Below, piece after piece: positions 43,761-51,959 of a stretch of DNA of 64,000 nt. Under the pieces are notes generated by a model that ran no database searches, was not told the DNA's origin, and saw only the letters and a program-made list of their open reading frames with translations. This stretch comes from Mesorhizobium japonicum MAFF 303099 (GTDB taxonomy: Bacteria; Pseudomonadota; Alphaproteobacteria; Rhizobiales; Rhizobiaceae): positions 1,054,001-1,118,000 of the forward strand of contig NC_002678.2 of assembly GCF_000009625.1 (NCBI RefSeq). Direction: 5' to 3'. Both the position numbers and the translations under genes were made by a program. The stretch's first letter is position 1, and each line of letters begins with the position of its first letter.

Positions 43761-44733
43761 GTCAGTCCTGATCGCTTTCCTGTCATTGGCCGTCGAATTC
43801 GTCCTGGGTTACCCGGACTGGCTGTTCCGCGCCATCGGCCATCCGGTGACGTGGTTCGGCAGGCTGATATCCTTTCTCGACTTGAGGCTCAACCGCGCCA
43901 CTGATCCCGACGCGCTGCGTCGCCAACGCGGCGTCCAGGCGCTGCTGGTCATCGTGCTGGTGCCGGCGGTGATCGGCCTCTTCGTCCAGCTTGTCCTGCT
44001 CTGGTTCGTGCCGCTGGGGTTCTTCATTGCCGCGCTGCTGGCGACGTCGCTGCTGTCGCAGAAGAGCCTTTACGAACATGTCGAGGCCGTAGCTGACTCG
44101 CTCGATTCGGGCGGCCTCGCCATGGGCCGTGTCGCCGTCTCGCGCATCGTCGGCCGCGATCCCGAGGGGCTCGACCGTGCTGCCGTCTGCCGCGCGGCGA
44201 TCGAGAGCCTGGCCGAGAATTTTTCCGACGGCATCGTCGCCCCCGCCTTCTGGACCGGTGTTGGCGGACTCGCCGGCGGCGCTGCCTACAAGGCCGCCAA
44301 CACCGCCGATTCGATGATCGGCCACCGCACCCCCCGCCACGAGGCTTTCGGCTGGGCGGCGGCGCGCTTCGACGACTGGATCAACCTGCCGGCATCGCGG
44401 CTGACGGCGCTGCTGATCGTGCTGGCGGCTTTCCTGGTCAAGGACGCCGATCCCCGCAGTGCCTGGCAGGCGGTGTCGCGCGATGCCAAAAAACACCGCT
44501 CGCCCAATGCCGGCTGGCCGGAAGCGGCCATGGCCGGCGCGCTTGGCCTGGCGCTTGCCGGGCCGCGCAGCTATGGCGGCATCGTGGTCGATGATGTCTT
44601 TATGGGCGAAGGCGGCCGCCGCGACGTCGACAGCGGCGACATCAGGCGGGCGCTGACGCTCTACCGCGTCGCTGACTACCTGCTGATCGCGTTGTTCGCC
44701 GTGGTTTCGGTCATCGCCGTTCTTGCGTTCTAG
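43759..44733 (+). CDS. cobD: Adenosylcobinamide-phosphate synthase
   Basis: The 324-residue membrane protein is a CobD/CbiB homologue. It has LGYPDWLFRAIGHPVTWFG at the N-terminus, SLAENFSDGIVAPAFW, and KAANTADSMIGHRTPRHEAFG, which are diagnostic. It attaches the aminopropanol arm to adenosylcobyric acid. Four to five transmembrane segments are visible. The ATG at 43759 lies inside the start codon region of divergent cobC, so each gene's promoter must be inside the other. The 3' end overlaps cobO by four bases at a shared CTAG. Confidence 0.9.
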   Translation: MSVLIAFLSLAVEFVLGYPDWLFRAIGHPVTWFGRLISFLDLRLNRATDPDALRRQRGVQALLVIVLVPAVIGLFVQLVLLWFVPLGFFIAALLATSLLSQKSLYEHVEAVADSLDSGGLAMGRVAVSRIVGRDPEGLDRAAVCRAAIESLAENFSDGIVAPAFWTGVGGLAGGAAYKAANTADSMIGHRTPRHEAFGWAAARFDDWINLPASRLTALLIVLAAFLVKDADPRSAWQAVSRDAKKHRSPNAGWPEAAMAGALGLALAGPRSYGGIVVDDVFMGEGGRRDVDSGDIRRALTLYRVADYLLIALFAVVSVIAVLAF

Positions 44734-45344
44734 AACTCGATCCCCTGCTGCGCCTTCACGCCTGCCGAGAAGTGGTGTTTGGTCACGCCCATCTCGGTGA
44801 CCAGATCGGCCGCCTCGACCAGCGCCGGCTTGGCGTTGCGGCCGGTGACGACGATATGCAGGCCCTCGCGGCGCGCCTTCAGCGCCGCGACCACCTTGTC
44901 GAGATCGAGATAATCGTAACGCAGCGCGATGTTGAGTTCGTCGAGCACGACAAGGCTGATCGAGGGGTCGGCGATCAACTCGAGCGCCTTGGCCCAGGCG
45001 GCCTCGGCGGCGGCGATGTCGCGCTTCAGATCCTGCGTCTCCCAGGTGAAGCCCTCGCCCATCGCGTGCCAGACGACGCGGTCGCCAAAGGCAGAAAACG
45101 CATCCTTCTCGCCGGTGTGCCACTTGCCCTTGATGAACTGCACGACGCCGACGCGCTTACCATAGCCAAGCATCCGCAGCGCCAGGCCGAAGGCAGCCGT
45201 GGTCTTGCCCTTGCCCGGACCGGTGTTGACGATCAGCAGCCCCTTTTCGACCGTCTTGCTCGCCACCTCGGCATCCTGCACCGCCTTGCGCTTGGCCATC
45301 TTGGCGCGATGGCGCTCTTCGTCCTTATTGTCGATGTCGGTCAT
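44730..45344 (-). CDS. cobO: Cob(I)yrinic acid a,c-diamide adenosyltransferase
   Basis: The 204-residue protein is a CobO/CobA (BtuR) adenosyltransferase. It has P-loop NTGPGKGKTTAAFGLALR, the QFIKGKWHTGE and VWHAMGEGFTW segments, then VVLDELNIAL. It transfers the adenosyl group from ATP to the cobalt of corrinoids. It is the last gene of the riboswitch-controlled minus-strand operon and follows cobP by one base. The start ATG at 45344 leads a hydrophilic N-terminal tail typical of the family. Confidence 0.92.
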   Translation of the reverse strand: MTDIDNKDEERHRAKMAKRKAVQDAEVASKTVEKGLLIVNTGPGKGKTTAAFGLALRMLGYGKRVGVVQFIKGKWHTGEKDAFSAFGDRVVWHAMGEGFTWETQDLKRDIAAAEAAWAKALELIADPSISLVVLDELNIALRYDYLDLDKVVAALKARREGLHIVVTGRNAKPALVEAADLVTEMGVTKHHFSAGVKAQQGIEF

Positions 45345-45345
45345 G

Positions 45346-45861
45346 TCACCTCACCTTGAGCGGCAGCCCCGCCACCATCAGCAGCACCGTATCGGCGATC
45401 GCCGCGACCTGCTGGTTGAGCCGGCCGGCGTCATCGCGAAACCGGCGCGCCAAGGCATTGTCCGGCACGATCCCTTGCCCGACTTCGTTGGAGACCACGA
45501 ACCAGGGTCCGCGTGGTCGTGACAGCACATCCGCCAGCCGCCGGCACGCGGCTGCGACGTCGTGATCGGCCAGCATGTGATTGGTCAGCCACAGCGTCAG
45601 GCAGTCGACAAGCACCGGCTGGTTGTCGGGCAATGCCTCGAGCGCGCCGGCAAGGTCGAGCGGCGCGTCGATGGTCGTCCAGCCCTCGCCGCGCCGCGAG
45701 CGGTGCAGCGCGATGCGCTCACGCATCTCGTCGTCATAGGCTTGCGCGGTAGCGATATAGGTCCATGGCGACGGCAACGCCGTCACCAGGATTTCGGCAT
45801 GCGCGCTCTTGCCGGAGCGCGCACCGCCGATGATGAAGGTCAGCTTGTTGCGATCAGGCAA
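45346..45861 (-). CDS. cobP: Adenosylcobinamide kinase/guanylyltransferase
   Basis: The 171-residue protein has P-loop FIIGGARSGKSAHAE at residues 9-23, a YIATAQAYDDEM segment, HRSRRGEGW and LVDCLTLWLTN, all standard for CobP/CobU. It phosphorylates adenosylcobinamide and then adds GMP. It overlaps cbtA by eight bases and is followed by cobO one base later, so the three are one transcription unit. Confidence 0.92.
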   Translation of the reverse strand: MPDRNKLTFIIGGARSGKSAHAEILVTALPSPWTYIATAQAYDDEMRERIALHRSRRGEGWTTIDAPLDLAGALEALPDNQPVLVDCLTLWLTNHMLADHDVAAACRRLADVLSRPRGPWFVVSNEVGQGIVPDNALARRFRDDAGRLNQQVAAIADTVLLMVAGLPLKVR

Positions 45862-46669
45862 AGCTGTCGCGCAGGCTGGTCGCCGTGCCGGTAAAGCGTC
45901 CGCGCACCACGCCGACGACGGCGCCGAGCACCAGCCAGAACACCAGATTGGTCAGCGTCACCGCCACCACGAACTGGTGGTGCAGACCTTCCGGGATCGG
46001 CGTCTCGAAGCTGTCGGGCTGCGGCGCACCCACAATGTGCGGAGCAACGATCAGCGCCACGGCAAGAATGGCCAGCGGCAGCGACTTGCGGAACGCGATC
46101 AGGCCGAGCCCGATGGCGGTCGCGATCACGGTCGCCACCCACCAGATCTGGCGCTGCGTCAGGTCGGCGGCAGGCATGGCGGGCAGTTCCGGCGGCAGGC
46201 CGAGACCGGGCGCCAATGTGAAGACGGCAAAGCCGGCCAGGCCCCAGAAGACGCCCTGGCGCCAATTGCCGATACCGCCGGCGAATTCCGAAACCGCGAC
46301 CAGGATCAGCGCGAAGCCGATGCCGGTGACGACATTGGACACGACGTTGAAGGCAAAGCGCTCGAAGCCGTCGGCCGGTGCCCAGCCCTCGTCTTCGGCC
46401 GGAGCGGCGGCTACGGCCGGAGCCGGGGTGGCGGCGCTCATCGAATTTGCCGCCGGTGGGGCCGAACTCATCGCGGTGCCGCTGGCGGCCCCGGTTGGCG
46501 TCGCGGGTGCGGCGGCATGGTCATGGCTATGGCCGCCTTCGGCCTGTTCGTAGACTTCCGCCTTGAGGATCAGTGGTACGGTGGCATAGGCCTGCATGCA
46601 GGCAAGGACAACGCCGGCCACGAGCCCTGCGATCGCCGCGATGAACACGACGTTGCGAAACAGATTCAT
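45854..46669 (-). CDS. cbtA: CbtA-family cobalt transporter subunit
   Basis: The 271-residue membrane protein begins MNLFRNVVFIAAIAGLVAG and has about five to six transmembrane helices. A His/Ala-rich loop lies after helix 1 (GGHSHDHAAA), a likely metal-collecting stretch. This is the CbtA family, predicted on the basis of B12-riboswitch control to import cobalt together with CbtB. The neighbouring riboswitch and cobP/cobO genes support that. It overlaps cobP by eight bases. Confidence 0.87.
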   Translation of the reverse strand: MNLFRNVVFIAAIAGLVAGVVLACMQAYATVPLILKAEVYEQAEGGHSHDHAAAPATPTGAASGTAMSSAPPAANSMSAATPAPAVAAAPAEDEGWAPADGFERFAFNVVSNVVTGIGFALILVAVSEFAGGIGNWRQGVFWGLAGFAVFTLAPGLGLPPELPAMPAADLTQRQIWWVATVIATAIGLGLIAFRKSLPLAILAVALIVAPHIVGAPQPDSFETPIPEGLHHQFVVAVTLTNLVFWLVLGAVVGVVRGRFTGTATSLRDSFA

Positions 46670-46684
46670 GATGTCAGATCCTCG

Positions 46685-46864
46685 TCAGTGGCAGGGAAAC
46701 GCCATCGAATGCCGGTTGTCATGACCGGCATTGTGCACAGCATCGATATGCGAGAAGCCGACAAAGCCGATGATGAACGTGCCGAGCAGTGCGGCAAGCG
46801 CCAGCTGCATGAAGCGCGACTGCGAGGAGACGGAGGTGCCGAGGGAGATGGAAGCGGTATTCAT
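46685..46864 (-). CDS. cbtB: CbtB-family small cobalt transporter subunit
   Basis: The 59-residue protein has one transmembrane helix (LALAALLGTFIIGFVGFSH) and a His-rich C-terminus (HIDAVHNAGHDNRHSM, ending CH), the metal-binding tail typical of CbtB. The ATG at 46864 follows AAAGGA at a good distance; an in-frame start 15 bases upstream is less likely. It is the first gene after the B12 riboswitch and lies 15 bases before cbtA. Confidence 0.87.
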   Translation of the reverse strand: MNTASISLGTSVSSQSRFMQLALAALLGTFIIGFVGFSHIDAVHNAGHDNRHSMAFPCH

Positions 46865-46907
46865 ATCTTGTCCTTTCACCCTCCACCCGAGGGCCTGTCA
46901 GTTTTGC

Positions 46908-47078
46908 CGTCGTCGGCAGGTCTCCTGGCTCACGGATCAGCGCCCTTCCCCACCTTCCCGAAGACGAATCTTCAGTGGCATATGGAGAGGACTACCGCAC
47001 ACAGTTGCGGGGGCAGCCACGGCATTGGGCAAGAATTTCGCCCGCACCGCATTCCCTCTTGGCTCCAAAACGGAACCG
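46908..47078 (-). promoter_or_regulatory. Cobalamin (B12) riboswitch
   Basis: Read on the minus strand, the region holds the conserved elements in order: GAGGGAATGCGGTGCG-like 5' part, GGCTGCCCCCGCAACTGTG (plus about 47001-47020), and the B12 box GAGCCAGGAGACCTGCC (plus 46915-46931). It ends about 45 bases before the cbtB start. Binding of adenosylcobalamin would switch off cbtB-cbtA-cobP-cobO. The remaining bases between the riboswitch and the divergent oxygenase gene (47079-47226) show no gene. Confidence 0.93.
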
Positions 47079-47226
47079 ACGACTGCATGACTATAGGGAA
47101 AATCACGACACGCGGCAAACCAAATTCCGCCGGCAAACAGCGCGATTGCGCCATGCCGTTTCCAGGCACGAGAATTGACAATTCTTCCTGCCGGGTGTCG
47201 GCTGGCCGCCTCACAGGAAGCCAGCC

Positions 47227-48402
47227 ATGCAGCCCACTGCCAGCGAGCGCGCCCCCTACAATGGCCTGACCCAGGCCGAACCGACCCTGCCCTCGTCGGC
47301 CTATTGGGACGGTGAGAGCTACCAGCGCGACCTCGATGCCATCTGGTACAAAAACTGGCTGCTCGTCTGCCGCGAGGCCGATCTGGCCCAGCCACTGGCC
47401 TTCCGCCGATTCCGCATCGGCACGCAGGACATCGTCGTGCTGCGCGACGACACCGGCGCCTTGCGCGCCTTCCACAACACCTGCCGGCATCGCGGCTCGC
47501 AGCTTTGCCAGGAGAGCGAGGGCCGGCTGAAGGCGCGGCTAATCACTTGTCCCTACCACGCCTGGTCCTATTCACTGCGCGGCGACCTCGTGCGCGTGCC
47601 GTCGAAATCGTTGCCGGACGGCTTCGACAAGGCCGACCATCCGCTCTACCGCGTCGCGCTCTCGGTGTGGCGCGGTTTCGTGTTCATCAATCTGCAGGAG
47701 GATGCGGCGGGCTCCGCGCAGGCATCCTTCGACCCGGCCTCCGGCAATCTCGGCAACTGGCCGCTGGAAACGCTGTTATCGGGCCATGTGCTGCGCAAGG
47801 TGATGCACTGCAACTGGAAGATCTTTTGGGAGAACTTCAACGAGTGCCTGCACTGCCCGGGCGTCCACAAGGACCTGTCGCGGCTGGTGCCGATCTATGG
47901 CCGCGGCCTGATGAGCCGGCACGACGACCCCGAATGGACGCACCACGCCGACAATGACGCACCGGAATTTTCCGGCGGCCTGCGCGCCGGCGCCGAGACC
48001 TGGTCGCGCGACGGCCAGGCGCACGGGCCGGTCTTCTCCGGATTGACGCCAGCCGAACGCGCCGCCGGCCAGACCTACGCCACCAGCCTGCCCTCGATGT
48101 TCATCGTCGGCCATGTCGACTATGTAAGGACCGTACGCCTGGTGCCGCTCGGCCCGGAAGAGACCGAACTTGTCGCCGAGTGGCTGTTCGCGCCCGAGGC
48201 GCTGGCCGCGACCGATATCGACAACATCGTCGCCTTCGGCACACAGGTGCTGGAAGAGGACGCCGCGATCTGCGAGGTCAACCAGAGGGGCCTGCGCTCG
48301 ATGCGTCACCAGGCCGGCGTGCTCATGCCGGAGGAGTATGAACTACACCGCTTCCACAACTGGGTGCGCGAGCGCCACGCGGCGCTTGTACCAAAGCCCT
48401 GA
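47227..48402 (+). CDS. Rieske non-heme iron oxygenase, alpha subunit
   Basis: The 391-residue protein has the Rieske cluster ligands CRHRGSQLC and CPYHAW (CxH...CxxH, about residues 86-108). A catalytic SRPBCC domain follows with the mononuclear iron ligands in NFNECLHCPGVH and a later Asp. The layout matches oxygenases that demethylate quaternary amines, such as glycine betaine monooxygenase (GbcA), carnitine oxygenase (CntA) and stachydrine demethylase. With the DMGDH-like enzymes in this window, a betaine is a plausible substrate, but no reductase partner lies next to it. It is divergent from the B12-controlled operon and meets the MFS gene with a three-base gap. Confidence 0.82.
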   Translation: MQPTASERAPYNGLTQAEPTLPSSAYWDGESYQRDLDAIWYKNWLLVCREADLAQPLAFRRFRIGTQDIVVLRDDTGALRAFHNTCRHRGSQLCQESEGRLKARLITCPYHAWSYSLRGDLVRVPSKSLPDGFDKADHPLYRVALSVWRGFVFINLQEDAAGSAQASFDPASGNLGNWPLETLLSGHVLRKVMHCNWKIFWENFNECLHCPGVHKDLSRLVPIYGRGLMSRHDDPEWTHHADNDAPEFSGGLRAGAETWSRDGQAHGPVFSGLTPAERAAGQTYATSLPSMFIVGHVDYVRTVRLVPLGPEETELVAEWLFAPEALAATDIDNIVAFGTQVLEEDAAICEVNQRGLRSMRHQAGVLMPEEYELHRFHNWVRERHAALVPKP

Positions 48403-48405
48403 TCG

Positions 48406-49605
48406 TCAGAGAGACTTCGGCAAGTAACGCCACGTGACAAAACCGCAAACCGCCGCCAGCAGGCCGAGCGTGACGAACACCGAGCCCAGTCCGAAGAAGG
48501 CCAGCACCACCGAATAGACCAGCGGCGGCGTGAGTTCGGAAAAGTCGAGATAAGTACGATAGACCGCCGCCATCTGCGCCCGTTCATAGGAGCGCACCGA
48601 ACGCATGAAGGCGGTCGAGCCCAACGCATCGAGCGCTATGGTGAAAAAGGCGCCACACAGCAGGAAGGCGCCGGTGAGCAGCGGCACGGTTTCGCCGACG
48701 ACACCCGCCGCCAGAAGCATCGCCGACATGGCGAAATAGGCGAATGTCATGGTGCGCCGGCCGCCAAAGCGTTTTCCGGCCTTGCCCCAGAAAATCGCCA
48801 TGAACAAAAGCGCGTTGCCGGCCGAAACCAGCAGGCCGCCGGCCAGCTTACCCTCGCCGGTGATCACCATGAACAGTGGCCCATAGACGAAGAATGTCGT
48901 CCAGAAGCAGGAGCGGCCGAAGGCGATCAGCCAGGCAAGCCTCAATCTCGGCTGCGCGACGAAGCGGCCGATATTGGCGAGCGGATTCGCCGGCCGTGTC
49001 TTGCCGGGTCGGATCGATGGGTTGTCGCCCAGTCGATAGGTCCAGAACAGCGCCAAGAGCGCCAGCGCGAACACCGCAACCGCGCCATGCGCGGCGTAGA
49101 TGCCGAAGCGGGTGTAGAGGAAGATGCCGAGCGTCGGACCGCCGGTCCAGGCGAACATCGACCACGCCATGCGCAGCGATTCTGCCTGCATGAAGTCGGT
49201 CTTGCGGATGTGGTCCATGATGTAGAGGTTGAGCGTGATCGAAAGCGCACTGGCGCCCATCACCCGACACAGCATGCCTGCCAATTGCCCGGCCAGCGTG
49301 TGGGTGACGAAGAACAGCGAACCGATGGCGAGCAGGCAGGCGCCGGCGGTGTAGACCCAGCGCCGGGCAAAGCGGCGGATCAGCATCGGCATGAACAAGG
49401 TCACCGACAGGCCGAGCAGCGCCACGATGGTGTAGAGGATCGAGACGATCTGCTCGTTGTGCAGGATTTCGTAGGCCTGGATTGGGATGACGCTCGACAC
49501 CGTGGCGCGGGCGAAGGATTCGACCGCATAGAGCGAGGCGAAGGTGCGCGCATCCGCGGCCCTGAGGGCCGGGAGCCAGATCGGATGGCGCACATGGGTG
49601 GACAT
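48406..49605 (-). CDS. MFS transporter
   Basis: The 399-residue protein has about 12 transmembrane helices in two halves. A basic segment RRFARRWVYTAGA lies between helices 2 and 3, as in MFS loop 2. The N-terminus (HVRHPIWLPALRAADARTF) is cytoplasmic. I cannot assign it to a transport class or name a substrate. It converges on the Rieske oxygenase gene with a three-base gap, which could reflect a functional link but not shared transcription. Confidence 0.78.
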   Translation of the reverse strand: MSTHVRHPIWLPALRAADARTFASLYAVESFARATVSSVIPIQAYEILHNEQIVSILYTIVALLGLSVTLFMPMLIRRFARRWVYTAGACLLAIGSLFFVTHTLAGQLAGMLCRVMGASALSITLNLYIMDHIRKTDFMQAESLRMAWSMFAWTGGPTLGIFLYTRFGIYAAHGAVAVFALALLALFWTYRLGDNPSIRPGKTRPANPLANIGRFVAQPRLRLAWLIAFGRSCFWTTFFVYGPLFMVITGEGKLAGGLLVSAGNALLFMAIFWGKAGKRFGGRRTMTFAYFAMSAMLLAAGVVGETVPLLTGAFLLCGAFFTIALDALGSTAFMRSVRSYERAQMAAVYRTYLDFSELTPPLVYSVVLAFFGLGSVFVTLGLLAAVCGFVTWRYLPKSL

Positions 49606-49732
49606 TGCTTCCCCAAAGCAGAATCACCGGCCAAATCTGCCTTGGCCGTTCCCGGGCGATTAAGAGGAAACCGACGCATAGGCCGTGAAAAGCGAAGTCG
49701 GTCAAAGACTTCCCGGCGCTGGCCCAAGGTGT

Positions 49733-49862
49733 GTTGAGATTCAGGTCAGGCCGAGCCGAAAATGGCGGTTTTCGAGAACCGGAGTGGAGTGGACATTCAG
49801 GTCCGTGAGCACCGGAAGGGCAGAAAGCCGCCGTTTGCAGGCCGGCATCACCTGAATATCAG
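49733..49862. repeat. MITE-like 130-base element with inverted ends
   Basis: In the 354-base gap between the MFS gene and the acyltransferase gene, TTGAGATTCAGGT (49734-49746) and ACCTGAATATCAG (49850-49862) are inverted repeats with two mismatches. Inside lie a GCCGAAAATGGCGGTTTTCG hairpin and a third ATTCAGGT copy (49795-49802). It has no coding capacity. It looks like a small non-autonomous element or a palindromic intergenic repeat. I see no gene in the rest of the gap; the 97 bases after it probably hold the promoter of the next gene. Confidence 0.5.
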
Positions 49863-49959
49863 CATACCTCAAAGCGTCGCTTGATCCGGTGCCCCGGCCT
49901 TCTTCTGTCCGGTCCAACCGTGATAGTCCTGAGGCGGGGCTGAATCAGATCGCGAGACC

Positions 49960-50958
49960 ATGACCATCCATACGCCGACCGCACCCGTTCCGGAGCCATC
50001 CAGGCGCATCATCGCCATCGACATCGTGCGCGGCATCGCGCTGCTGGCCATGGCGAGCTACCATTTCACCTGGGACCTGGAATTCTTCGGCTACACCGAT
50101 CCAGGCCTCACCGCCTTCGGCTGGTGGAAGATCTACGCGCGCTGCATCGCCTCGACCTTCCTGTTCCTGGTCGGCGTCAGCCTGTACCTCGCGCACGGCC
50201 AGCAAATCCGCTGGAACGGTTTCTGGAAGCGTTTCGCCATGGTCGCCGGAGCGGCGATCGCCATTTCGGTGGTCACCCGCATCGCGACGCCGGACGGATT
50301 CATCTTCTTCGGCATCCTGCACCAGATCGCGCTCGCCAGCCTGCTCGGCCTCGCCTTCCTGAGGCTCCCGGCTCTGCTGACCCTTGTCGTTGCAGCGCTG
50401 GTCATCGCGGCGCCCATCTATCTGCGCTTCGAGGCGCTGGACCATCCCTGGCTGTGGTGGATCGGCCTCTCGGCGATCAATCCGCGATCCAACGACTATG
50501 TGCCGCTGTTTCCATGGTTCGGGGCGGTGCTTATCGGCATTGGGGTGGCGAAACTCGCTTCCGCCTCCGGCCTGCGAGCCCGCCTTGCGAGCCTCATGCC
50601 CGGCCGCTGGGCCAATCCGCTGGTTTTCATCGGCCGCCACAGCCTCGCCTTCTACCTGATCCACCAGCCGCTGCTGATCGGCTGCGTCTGGCTGTTCTCG
50701 CAAGTCATGCCGGCCCAGGTCGAAACGGTGCAGGTCAATTTCCTGAAGACCTGCCAGCGCTCATGCGAGCAGACGCGCAACGCGACCTTCTGTTCGAGCT
50801 ATTGCAGTTGCATGCTGACGACGCTCGAGGGCGAGGCCGCGCTTGATCGGCTCGAGAACAACGACCAGAGTGCGGAATTCCGGGCGCATCTGGGCGATCT
50901 GGCCGCCAGTTGCACGGGCCAGACCGAGGACAAGGTGGACGAGGGAGGAACACAATGA
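49960..50958 (+). CDS. DUF1624/heparan-alpha-glucosaminide acetyltransferase-like protein
   Basis: The 332-residue membrane protein begins, after a short cytoplasmic tail, with IIAIDIVRGIALLAMASYHF. This is the DUF1624 (HGSNAT-like) signature with the conserved Asp-Arg-Gly and a His. Around eight transmembrane helices follow, plus GRHSLAFYLIHQPLLIG near residue 226. The last 80 residues are hydrophilic, with five cysteines (CQRSCEQTR, CSSYCSCML), which suggests a disulfide-bonded periplasmic or metal-binding tail; that is unusual for the family. Relatives acetylate sugars or lipids. It is coupled by ATGA to the next gene. Confidence 0.78.
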   Translation: MTIHTPTAPVPEPSRRIIAIDIVRGIALLAMASYHFTWDLEFFGYTDPGLTAFGWWKIYARCIASTFLFLVGVSLYLAHGQQIRWNGFWKRFAMVAGAAIAISVVTRIATPDGFIFFGILHQIALASLLGLAFLRLPALLTLVVAALVIAAPIYLRFEALDHPWLWWIGLSAINPRSNDYVPLFPWFGAVLIGIGVAKLASASGLRARLASLMPGRWANPLVFIGRHSLAFYLIHQPLLIGCVWLFSQVMPAQVETVQVNFLKTCQRSCEQTRNATFCSSYCSCMLTTLEGEAALDRLENNDQSAEFRAHLGDLAASCTGQTEDKVDEGGTQ

Positions 50959-51431
50959 CCGAAACCCAGCCGAAGCCCGGGGTGATACCGTGGCCGCCGG
51001 TGATCTATGTCGCGGCAATCGCCATCAGCGTCATCCTCGGCCTGCTCTATCCGCTGCCCTGGATCGGCGACCTGCTGGGCGACCTGCTGTTCGCCGCCGG
51101 CTGGGTGGCGCTGTTCGGCGTCGCGGCACTCTGGTTCACCGCCATCCGCACCATGGTCCGGGCCAGGACGACACTCAACCCCAACGCGGTGCCCGACCAC
51201 CTCGTCACCACAGGTCCTTTCGGCGTCACCCGCAACCCGATGTATCTCGCCAACACGCTGCTTTTGATCGGCGTCGCCTTTGTCACGGGGATTGTCTGGT
51301 TCCTGCCGCTGGCGTTCATCGCCGCCTTCGCCACGCAGAAGGTCGCCATCGAGCGGGAGGAAAAGATGCTGGCGGCGAAGTTCGGCAAGAAATACCGCGA
51401 TTACGCCAAAAGGGTGCGGCGCTGGATCTGA
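50955..51431 (+). CDS. Isoprenylcysteine methyltransferase-like (ICMT/PEMT) protein
   Basis: The 158-residue membrane protein has four hydrophobic helices. GPFGVTRNPMYLANTLLLIG and a C-terminal EREEKMLAAKFGKKYRDYAK form the motif pair of the ICMT/PEMT-like methyltransferase family, which binds SAM at the membrane surface. Bacterial members are mostly uncharacterised. GGGAGGAA precedes the ATG at 50955, which overlaps the upstream stop. It may methylate a lipid or a product of its partner gene. Confidence 0.8.
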   Translation: MTETQPKPGVIPWPPVIYVAAIAISVILGLLYPLPWIGDLLGDLLFAAGWVALFGVAALWFTAIRTMVRARTTLNPNAVPDHLVTTGPFGVTRNPMYLANTLLLIGVAFVTGIVWFLPLAFIAAFATQKVAIEREEKMLAAKFGKKYRDYAKRVRRWI

Positions 51432-51437
51432 GCGGCG

Positions 51438-51824
51438 TTAAGTATTGACGCCGAGCTCCACCAGCCGCTCGACGCAGGACTCCTCGGCCTGGTCGAGTTC
51501 GGCCAGCGTCTCCTCGAGGTCGCGGCGCTTTTGCCTCAAATCCTCGCGCTTTTCCTCGATGCGCTTGATCATCAGCTTGAGCTGCCCGACCTCGCCCGGC
51601 GGCTCCTTGTACATCTGGATGATTTCGCGGATCTCGTTGATCGAGAAACCGAGCCGCTTTCCGCGCATGATCTGCCGGATGAGATGGCGGTCGGACGGGC
51701 GAAACAGCCGCGTGCGGCCACGCCGCACCGGTTGCACCAGCCCCTCATCCTCATAGAAACGCAGCGTCCGCGTCGACACGTCGAATTCGCGGGTCAGTTC
51801 GGTGATCGAGTAATATTCCCGCAT
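51438..51824 (-). CDS. MerR-family transcriptional regulator
   Basis: The 128-residue protein begins with the MerR helix-turn-helix (YYSITELTREFDVSTRTLRF, then YEDEGLVQPVRRGRTRLF) and continues with a long coiled coil (IKRIEEKREDLRQKRRDLEE) that should dimerise. No metal-binding cysteine pair is present apart from one Cys near the end, so it does not look like a metal sensor. It resembles LiuR-type regulators of branched-chain degradation, but none of those genes is nearby. The start at 51824 gives the canonical N-terminus; the frame is open upstream. Confidence 0.82.
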   Translation of the reverse strand: MREYYSITELTREFDVSTRTLRFYEDEGLVQPVRRGRTRLFRPSDRHLIRQIMRGKRLGFSINEIREIIQMYKEPPGEVGQLKLMIKRIEEKREDLRQKRRDLEETLAELDQAEESCVERLVELGVNT

Positions 51825-51959
51825 TGTCGCTCCATGCCCGAACCCTAGGCAGCGCCACGCGGCGCTGCCTCCCGTCCCGAACCAACCCTTGCCCGCCGGA
51901 ATCGACATGGCCCCCGCGCAAGCCTCGCACGGCATTTACGTAAAAGTCAATTGAGGCCG

